Assembly (NCBI GenBank): GCA_021199405.1
Contig: JAJQID010000067.1
Span: 1 to 17,271 of the forward strand
Direction of reading: 5' to 3'
Source: Lachnospiraceae bacterium
Lineage (GTDB): Bacteria; Bacillota; Clostridia; Lachnospirales; Lachnospiraceae
DNA: 17,271 nt
Shown: positions 1 to 10,600 of the stretch, piece by piece
Numbering within the stretch: position 1 is the stretch's first letter
How the letters are laid out: each line of letters opens with the position of its first letter
Position numbers and translations under genes: made by a program
The notes under the pieces: generated by a model
Database searches by the model: none
The model's input: only the letters and a program-made list of their open reading frames with translations
Told to the model about the DNA's origin: nothing

Positions 1-1690
1 GTCAATGGCGGTGGCCTGTATATCAATTCGGTATCTGATGACGGCTTTGCATTGGGATCGGGACTGATAATTTCATGTAACCACGCTGACAGCAACGGCG
101 GCGGTGTCTATGTGGAAAATACTGGTGCCGCGGTAGCGTCTCTGACCATTGCCTCCACCATCAGCGGAAATGAAGCCGTGCTGGCTGGCGGCGGCTTTTA
201 CGGGGCGGTGAAAATTACCGCAGGGTCGATAACAGAGGGCGCAGATATCTCAGGAAATATCGCCGGAACGGACGGCGGCGGTCTGTATATCACCGCGGGA
301 ACCGGGCTTACCATGTCCGGCGGCTCTGTCTCTGGGAACCTTGTGACGGGTAGCAGTTCAAACCATTATGGCGGCGGCATCTGTCTGGCCAGCAGCAGCT
401 CGGCGAAGAGCAGCTTTACCATGACAGGAGGTACTGTCAGCGGCAATACCACCAAAGACGTCACGGAGACCACAACCTATGCTCAGTATGGCGGCGGCAT
501 TTATGTAGGACCTTATAGTACGGTTACCCTCTCCGGCGGGGAAATCAGTGATAATACAGGCTTTATCTATGGTGGGGGTATTTATATAAACAACTATAGT
601 GAAGTGACGCTGAAAGACAATATTATAATCAGCAATAACTCTGTCTCCGCATCCTTCGTGACCAGTGCAGGCGGAGGAATGTATGTCCCTCAGTATAGTA
701 CTGTTGTTACCATGACCGGAGGAACCATCAGCGGGAATACAGCTGAAAGTGGTGGTGGATTTTATGTGAATAGCAGTGCTGTTATGACTGTTTCCGGTGG
801 TGAAATTACGAACAATACAGCTGAAACAGGTGGTGGTATTTATAAAAGTAACACTTTGATTGTCACTGGGAATACGGTCATCAGTGGAAATACGGCTCAG
901 TCAGGAAATGGCGGTGGAATAAGGTCTGGTGCAGTAACCTTGTCCGGAGACGTAATAATCTCAAAAAATACTTCGGGAACTTATGGAGGCGGAGCGCTTT
1001 GTTCATCTCTGAATATTTCAGGCAATGTGTTGATCAGTCAGAATAATGCTGGAGATAGTGGTGGTGGTGTTTATACATATACGATTGAGATGACCGGAGG
1101 AGAAATCCGGGAGAATTCAGCGGGATATGCCGCTGGTATTTTCATCTATATTCATAGCGCGAGCACTGCTGCCGGTCAGCATGTGATTTCTGGAGGAAAA
1201 ATCACAGGGAATGTGGCAAAAACAGATGGAGGAGGCGTCTATATTCTCAGCAATTATGCGACTGGCAGCAGTGGAACAGTGGAAATCAGCGGCAACACGG
1301 AAATCAGCGATAATACAGCGGGAAACTGGGGTGGTGGAATATATGTGAAAAACGTCGATCTGATTGTCACAGGAGGCCTGATTTATGAAAACAATGCCAA
1401 TTATGGTGGAGGCATTTTTTCTTATTCTATTGCAAGAGTAAGTATGACAGTTTCAGGCGGTCTGATCTTTGACAATATAGCCAAATATAATCGGGGCGGA
1501 AATGATGTCTACGAATATGGCGGGACAGGAGTGACGGATCAGTCAAACTACGGGATGTTTACTCTGGCACAGGCTTCTACACTGACCTCATCCAAAGTAC
1601 TGTCTGAGGATACCCTTGGAATTGTGGGAACATGTTGGTACCTGGAAACCTCTGACGAGGAGCTGTCGACTGAGGTTAGCCATAAAATTT
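1..1690 (+). repeat. Beta-helix module A (17 or so GGGxY repeats, start outside window)
   Basis: GGG(L/V/F/I/M)Y-type turns recur about every 20-35 residues, beginning with VNGGGLYI at base 1, each after an ISGNTA-like or TGGxISxN-like strand. The helix ends in an exit cassette: GGNDVYEYGG (about 1495-1524), then FTLAQASTLTSS and GTCWYLETSDEE, then a short beta segment ending in FYYTT. The same order of exit elements closes the other three modules. The entry cassette of this module is upstream of the window. Confidence 0.8.
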
Positions 1691-4600
1691 ATGCTTATGA
1701 AGATTCGTCCGGCACGAAGCATTACAGTCCGGCACAGGCCTATACCTTCTATTATACAACTCCGGCGGATTCAGCGCGAATTGATGAGACGTATTACGCC
1801 AGCGTGCAGGCCGCAGTGGGCGCTATTGAAAATGGGGAAGCTGACAGCGGCAGCACCATTGTGATGCTGAAGGACAGCACGGAGAATGTGGTCATTCCGG
1901 AAGGATTGACGGCCACGCTGGATCTGGCTGGTTTCACCCTGCGCGCCGCTTCTGGCAGTGTGATCTATGTGGAGGAGGACGCTGATCTGACAATCACGGA
2001 CAGCAGTGCTACGGAGGAATCTGAGGGAACAGGCGCCATCACAGGTGGAAAAGGCACCACTACAGATTCGAGCACATACTATGGAGGAGGTCTGTACGTT
2101 CTGGGACATGTGACGCTGGAGGGCGGCTCTATCACGGGGAACAGGGCTGCATATGGTGCGGGTGTATATGTGCGGCATCCCGGCACATTTACCATGACTG
2201 GCGGCTCCGTGGAAAACAATACGCTGGGGTTTGGAGTTTACGTAAACTATGGCAGTGTGGCTTCCAATGAAGGTATTGATGACTATGTATTTCAGATGAG
2301 CGGCGGCTCCATCAGTGAAAACACGGGCGGAGTGTATGTGGAAGGATATGCTGATACTACGATTACGAATTATGGAGAGAGAACTACGAAGCTGTTACAG
2401 ATGAGCGACGGCTCTATCATGGATAACACGGGGAGGGGAATTTATATCAGATCCGGCCAGGTGGAAATCAGCGGAGGAAGAATAGAGGGGAATGTCGACA
2501 CAAATAACAATGGAGGCGGCATTAATGTAAAAGGAGACTACAGCAGTCTGACCATCTCGGGAGGTGTGATTACTCAGAATACAGCTGTGGAAGGGGGCGG
2601 CATTTGCATTGAATGTGATTATGTGCAGTTCACTGTCACCGGCGGACAGATTTATGAGAATACAGTGAGCAGTTTCAACAGCAAAGCAAAGGATATCTAT
2701 GTGAGCAGACTGTATCTCGGCGGAGTCCTTTCCCTGTGTCAGGCTGGAGAAATGAAACTGGATCAGTACGACAGCTGGTACGAGGCGAATACAGTGGAGT
2801 ATTGGACAACGGCCTTCAAGAAAAGTGGCACCACCAGTCAGACCTATTGCCTGACCGCGTCCAAAAAACCATCAATAGATGGTGGTGTAGCGCGGATTGG
2901 AGAGGATACCTATTCTTCCATCAGGAATGCGGTATCTGCAGCAATAGAAATCAAAAAGAAAGATATTAATGCGGACGCCACCATCTACCTTTTGCAGGAC
3001 TGGTCAGAGAGCGTGACCATTGGAAGCGATACCTACAATAAAGATGAAAATGGAACTCTGGTTGACCTCGGAATTACAATCGATTTAAACGGATGGACCC
3101 TTTCAAACAACGGAAATTATATTTTCTATATTAATGGCGGCTCTCTGATACTCCGCAATACTGTAGAGCAGCAGGATTCGAACTTGACTGGGGACGGAGG
3201 AAAGCTGATGCCCTCAGAGGGCAATACTGTTGCCAAGGCTGTTTACATGCCTAACAGGGCCAGTACAGCTGCAACCATGGGAAATCTGGTGATGGAGGGT
3301 GTAACCGTCACCGGTTTCGGCAATCCGGAAAAGACCGCATCCACCTCCAGCGCAACCTACGGCGGGGCGGTTTATGCAGCTGCGGGGAATAATATCGAGA
3401 TCAGCAATACTACTTTTTCCTATAACTATGCTACCTATGGCGGAGCGATATATATTACTGGAAATAATAATAATAACGAAGTGACCTTTTCCATGACCGA
3501 CAGCCTTATGGAACATAATGAGGCGTATCGGGGCGGCGCCATTGCTTTCACCGGAAACACATCGGGAAATGCACTTGACTCTGGCAGTACATCAAAGTCA
3601 TACCTATGTACCTTCGCACTGAACGGATGTAATCTTCAGAATAATTCCGCCATGAATGCTGCCGGGGCGCTTTATATCAATGGCCATGACGCTTCCATTG
3701 ATAAGCTACACGTTTCAATAGAAGATACAACCATTCAGGATAATACATCAGAAAGTAACTATGGAGGAGTGTATATCCTATATGCCAGCCAGTTGACAAT
3801 AGAAGATACTGAAATCGTCAATAACACTTCTGTGACAGGCTATGGAGGCATTTGCTGCGATTCAGGAAGTGCTACGGGAAATATAGCCGAAGTTAATGTA
3901 ATTGACAGTAAAATTTCCGGCAACAGTACGGAGAGGGGAAACTATGGGGGTGGATATTTCAAATATGGGACAGTTACCATTACCGACACGGAGATATCAG
4001 ATAACACAGCGGGGACTTCCGGAGGAGATTATGCGTATGGAGGACTTATACTTATCTATGGAAATGTAACCATAAACGGAAATACCAAAATCAGCGGAAA
4101 CAGTGCCATGCAAAGTAGTGCGTTGAGATATACCGGGACCAGCGAAAGTTCTCTGACCATTGAGGGTAATGTGCTGATCAGCGGTAACAAGAGTGCCCAA
4201 TACGGAACTGTGGTGATTACAGGCGGAGCCGGGATGACGGTGAACCTGACAGGCGGAAAGATTCGGGAGAATACTGGAGCCGGATTATATTTGATGAACC
4301 TGTACGGGGCCGAGATCAATCTCGCCGGAATAGAAATCAGCGACAATACCGGGACAGGTCTCGGAACCTATATACACAACAACTATTACAGCTATCGCCC
4401 GGATAATCATGTGAATATTAAGGATGGAACACTGATTTCCGGAAACGCAGGAGGCGGAGTGAATGTACAATGGCTCACGCTTATCATGTCCGGCGGAGAG
4501 ATCAGCGGAAATACCGCGACAAGCGGCGCTGGGGTATATGCGGCAAATGCGGACTTCATTGTGACAGGTGGAACCATCTGTGACAATACCGCGACCAGTT

Positions 4601-7600
4601 ATGGCGGAGGCGTCTATCTCACAGAGAGTGCAACTAATTATCAGACCTATGACGTCAATGGGGGAGACAAGATCACCGGAGGTATTATCACCGGCAATAT
4701 CGCCAGTAATGGAGGCGGCGTATTTGTCGCAAGTTATGATACATTGACCATGAGCGGAGGCCAGATTACCGGCAATACCGCCACAACCTATGGGGGCGGT
4801 GTTTATCTGTCCACTGCTAAAGATAGTTTTACTCTGGAAAAGGACAGCAGCGGCGTGACCGGCCAGATTTATCAGAATGATGCCTCTTTGGGGCAGGATG
4901 TATATGCAGCCTATAATTCAAATTATTATTCCAGCGGTATTTATACCTACCTGAATCTGGCAACGGCTTCCTCCATGTTCAAGGACACGGAGGGTGTGAC
5001 GGGAATCGGCTGGCTGGATGAGCAGCGGGGAACGGTGACTACTGCCGCAATCAGCTATGAGCCTGTGAAGAAGGCCTATGGGCTGACTCTGGAGTACGAG
5101 ACAGACAGCGTGGCGGCGGTTGTCTGGAATGCAAGGGGCGGAGCGGATGAAAGCGGAGCTTTTGATCAGTTTACCTCCGTTCAGGCCGCAGTGGACGCCA
5201 TACAGAATGCCGATGATGGCATATATGGAAGCAATGAGGAAGCGCCGGAGATCATATTGGTGGCGGATTCTGTGGGCAATGTGAGGATTCCCGGGGGTGT
5301 CACTGCGACCCTCAATCTGAATGGTTATACCCTGCGGGGAACCACTACGGCGATCAGCTGCTATGGAAATCTGACCATTCAGGATGTGCAGTACACAGAT
5401 ACAACGGATAATAATGCTGAGACTTATCATGCTCACTATGAACAGCTTGCCGCAATTGAAGGCGGCACGGGCAAGGCTGGCGCCACCGGCACTATCTCCG
5501 GAACCGCGGCGACCTATGGCGGCGGCGTCTACGTTTATTCCGGCGGCTATGTGACCATGACCGGCGGCCAGATCGCGGATTGTCGTGCGGCTACCGGAGG
5601 AGCAGGAGTCTGTGTGGACAGCGGTACCTTTGTGCTGAGCGGCACGGCCAGAATCGCAAACTGCACTGCCACAAGCAATGGAGGCGCGGTGTTTGTGAAG
5701 AGCGGGGCCAGCACCTTCCTTTTGGAGGAGGATGCCGTCATAGAGGGGAACACAGCCAGCACTGGAGGAGCAGTGTATGTAAGCGGCGGCAGCTTCCGGA
5801 TGACCGGCGGCACCCTTCAGAATAACACGGCGACTACTGCCGGGGGAGCGTTATACATTGCTTCGGGCACCGGGAAGCTCACCGGCGGTCTGATGATGGA
5901 AAACACTGCGGCGAATGCAGGCGGCGGTATTTACATGGCTGGTGGTACCGTGACGCTGTCGAATGTGAAAATCAGTGATAACACGGTCACCAACAGCCGA
6001 ACCACGGACGCAACCCGGGGAGCAGGCGGCGGTGTCTATGTATACAGCGGCACCTTAAATATTCAGTCCGGCGCGGAGATCACCGGCAACACGGCGAGAC
6101 GGGGCGGCGGTATTTATCAGAAGAACGGAACGATCAATATGAGCGGAGGCCGGATCACGGCAAATACCGCGGATATGGGCGGCGGCGTGGCGCAGTATAC
6201 CGCCAGCTACTCCAATCCGTCCAATGACCGCGGAACCGGCGTGTTCACCCTGTCCGGCGGCGCCCTCTGCGACAATGTTTCCCTGACCGGCGCCGGAAAC
6301 GACGTGTATTCCATGTATGAGGGAAGCGGCAATTACCCGGGCACCAACACCAGCTCCATCTGCAAGGTGACCCTGATTCCCGCGGCGGAGATGGACAGTA
6401 CGGATTACAATGTCTGGAAGGATGATAATTACAGCGACAGCGTAAGGGAAGCGGAGAATATTCTGGAGGGTCAGTATGTCACAGGCCAGATTGTGCAGAG
6501 CTACAGTCTGCAGCTGACGGCGGCCTCCTACGGGGATACGAAAGCAGAAGAGGAGACCACAACCTACGAGGTACAGCAATTTTCACTCACTGAGATTACG
6601 GATGGAACATCGCCCTTTAATACAGACAATCTGGTTTATGAGGATGGAACATCCGATTCCTGGAAAGCGGATTCTGTGGAGAATTCTCCGGCGGATTCCT
6701 GGACAGCCGGCAACGACTCATCAGCCACCAACGGACTGGTTCGCACTTATGACCAGATTACATACAATTTCAGCTTTGTAGCTGTGGATGGGGGACAGAA
6801 TAATAATACCTCCGGCAGCGGCAGCGGCGCCAGCGCGGCTTCCAATACGGCTGCGGAGGATCAGGTCCTGAAGGTCTACGTGGAGGCGTCCATTCTCCTG
6901 AGCAGTGACCAGGCGGAATTCACAACCGGAGATATGAAGTCTTATCAGATAACAGAGACTGATAATGGTCAGGTGCTGACAGGATATTATGAGGTTGTAA
7001 TCACAGGAGACGGAACCGGTGATACATCAGGGTATCTGGGAATTCGGGTCAAGGCCATGAAAAACGGAGAGACGGTGAAACCGACGTTCAAAGCCTGGAT
7101 TGGAGGCAACAAGGACAATCAGAAGAATCCATCCGTGCTGGAGCCCACGGCTATCACCGTATCCGCCACCGGAAAATATAATGTGACGCTGCTTCAGAAC
7201 ACCCAGCTGGCGTACACCGGATATTTCAATCTGACCACCGGCGAGGAGGTGAGCCAGAAGGAATATAATGACTGGCTGGACAATCCAACGGGAGAAACTC
7301 TGGTCTACGGAACCATGCTGGGATACGGGATTACTCTGTCCATGCGCAATGACGGGACCGGCATGAAGGGAACAGAGAGCCCGGAGGGTACGATCGAGTT
7401 TGACCTGGCTATGACGGGATCTCTGTATCTGGACGGGGAAGCTGTTACTGACATAAATGGAGATACAATATATTCCGCACCTTATGTATGGGCATACAAG
7501 GAAAACGAATATGGCGAGTATGGAAACAGTCTGGGCGGTTCTTCCTATACCGTGAATATGGACTGGAATGATGAGGACGACCTCGCCAGAACGACCATGT

Positions 7601-10600
7601 ACGCCTATGATGCGGCGCCTTATAATTCCAGAAGCTCCCAGAATGCCACCATCAGCAACAGCTGCTACAGCGGCGGCGCCTGGACGGCCACAGGCAGTCA
7701 GCCATCAGCGGGTGAAGAGGAGACTACAGTCCACTTTTCAGTCAGCGGATATACGGTGAACAGCTCTTATTCGGACACCAATCCGTCCCAGGCCTCTGAC
7801 GGCAGCAGTTCCGCGTACTTTAACAGTACAAAGACGAAAGCGTTTTCCGCCGGATATATTCAGGTGATTTATCCCATTGATCCGGAGGTGACCGAGAACT
7901 TGGGAGGATATTTACAGATTTATATGGAAGGGATTGTGTCGAGTCTGGAGGTGTACGATTCCTCGGGAAAGGCAGAGGGGAGGGATACCTCTGACGAGAC
8001 GGATGAGGACCTTGCCTGGATGGTATCCTGGTATGGAGGTGAGTATCAGAAGTATGCCCTCGGGGAGGAGACCTACCTTGACAACTATGTGGGAGACGCG
8101 ACCGGCCTGTATGTAGGCAGCGGGGGGATCGCTGAGACCATTACCAAGACGAATTATTTTAATACATCCTCAAACGCAACCCTTTCCGGACAGGCAGGCA
8201 AGGGCTCCACGCCCCTGGGTTCCACGGTTTATATCGGGGCGGATATGAATTATTACAGCGACGTGTACAACACGCTGGATACCACATCGGTTCATTATAA
8301 CGCCGCGTATGACGAGCAGATAGACAATATGATCGAGTACGATTATCTGACCGCGGTCAATCTGCTGCAGAAATTTGACGCGGACGCCTATTCGCCGGCC
8401 AGCACGACCCTGAGAGTGGTGGATCAGACGTTTTCCACTGCGTCCCAGACCAACAGCATTACGGAAAACGGCACGGAAATTTTCAGGATCACAACCTCGG
8501 AGACTGCCACCGGCTGGAGCGCGAACAGAAATAAGACAATGTATTATACATTGACGGTTCTTTATGCGGCGAAACCGAACGGTGAGAACTGGACATATCA
8601 GGCGGACGCTCAGGGATATAAGACGCCGACGACAGATATGGGAGAGTATGAGGAGGAGGATCTGATTTATTTTGAAACCCTTCAGGACCTGTACGACTAT
8701 TTTGGCTATAAGGAGGATGGTACATCCAAGGGCGTTTGCGTGGGTATTCTGTATGAGTTCAGAGACTGCTGTATCCGCACGGGGCGCAAAATTTCTGTCA
8801 CCAGCCGGATGAATGTGACGGACGATTTTGAAAAGACCGGACTGACCTGGTGCACCACCAACGACGTTCGGGGTTGGACCACATACCGCCCGGATTACAA
8901 GGCTATCGTGGCCACCGGAGATGGAAATCTGAAGGGAGAAATCTATGATTTCAGCTGGAGAGAGGTTGTCTATAGTGGAACCGTGCCTGAGGGAGGCTCA
9001 GCCGGGGTTTCAGTGTACGGCTCCGGGAACGGGGAACTTCCGGCTGGATATTTCGATGATCCGGATAATGAAACCTACAGCATATATACCGGTGCAAATG
9101 GGCAAAGAGCGGCCAGAATCGAAAACTATAGTGACGCCTATGTACAGACCCAGTATTCCCGGGGCTTTGCAGTACCCGGAACCCATACCGGGTGGTACAG
9201 CGGGAATACACTGCTGCTCTATACCATGGTCAGCGACATTGCCATCCAGGTGACGGATTATGAGAAAGGTTCCTCGAACACACCGAAAACCACCTACAGT
9301 CTGAGTCAGGGAGAGAGGACGGCCAGCTTTATGGTGACGCCGCAGCTGAATAAGGCCAGCGGGGTATCCAATACTCTGGTGGACAATGGCTCTCAGACCG
9401 CGGAGATGGAGATCATCATCACCCTGCCCAACCATCTGAATTTTGACGAGGGCAGCCTGACCTTTGATTACGAAGGCTCTACCTATCAGGAGGGAGATCT
9501 GGACTGGAAGATTACCTATGTGGAAAACACAGACGGGACGTCGACCATCACCCTGACCACAACCGTAACAGACGTCAATGACACCACCCTGCCGACCATT
9601 CATTATACCTGTACGATCGGAAAGCCCGGCGCGGGGGATAATGACCCGGATGAGGTGACAAATGGAGAGAATCTGACAACCAATGCGGAGATCTATATCA
9701 CCTATGAGGAACTGAATCAGATCAGTACCTACTCGAAAACATCTTCCGTGACAATTGTGGCGGCCAAGGGCTCGGCGGATAATGTCTGGATCGAGGCGGA
9801 CGGAAGAGAGGAACTGGGGGAAGATATTGTCTTTACCATGAATTACATCAATCGAGGTGCAGATACTGCTTTGATTGAGTTGGGCAACGTCCTTCCCTAT
9901 AACGGAGATTCCCGCGACACCTCCTTCCACGGGGGATATCAGGTGACGAAGATCCGGCTGACCTTTGAAAGCGAGGACAACTACAAGAGCTTTATAGATG
10001 GACTGGACAGCACAGTTGCAGGAGAAAGTACTCTGCTGAGATACACGACGGGCGTGAGCTACAGTGCGGATTCGACTACGTTGAACGCTGTTTTTGACAG
10101 GCTGAAAGATGACACCACAGGGAAAGTATTAAACAATGGAACGTATGATCAAAAAGGACCAGTGACCGAGGATGATGGTACAACCGTCTATGTGGTGGAA
10201 TATACCCTGTCTGATACTGAGAGAGAAGTTCTGCGGCAGCTGGCAGGCAATACAACGGGAATTGCTCTCTATGTGAACCTTCCGAAAGTGAGTGGAGGAG
10301 ATACGGTCCAGGTTGACGTGACGCTTTCACCGGACGAGGGAACGACTTATGTGGAATTAATTGAAGATACTACTTCAGGTAAAGTACAGCAGGGCGGAGA
10401 TTATTATTATGACAGCATGTTCTACAAATTGGGCAATATGTCCGCAGTCTGGAGCAATAAAACCTTTATCGATGTTGTGGAACGTACTGTATCCGGAATT
10501 GCATGGATGGACCAGGATCACGACGGCTACTACAACAGCTCGAATGCGGAGCTGGACAAGACGCTGGCGGGAATCGATGTTTATCTGTACAGCACAGAAG

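Noticed and set aside
52..54. TTG at 52 as start of the giant adhesin
   Set aside because: The same frame is open back to base 1 and already contains a GGGLYI repeat there, and no ribosome site or signal peptide follows; the gene starts upstream of the window.
1..6570. Repeats as CRISPR or DNA-level tandem repeats
   Set aside because: Spacing is irregular, the DNA of the units is diverged and the conservation is at protein level (GGGxY turns).
9010..9930. 306-codon open frame on the minus strand
   Set aside because: It lies wholly antisense to coherent adhesin coding sequence, lacks a ribosome site and has no recognisable domain.
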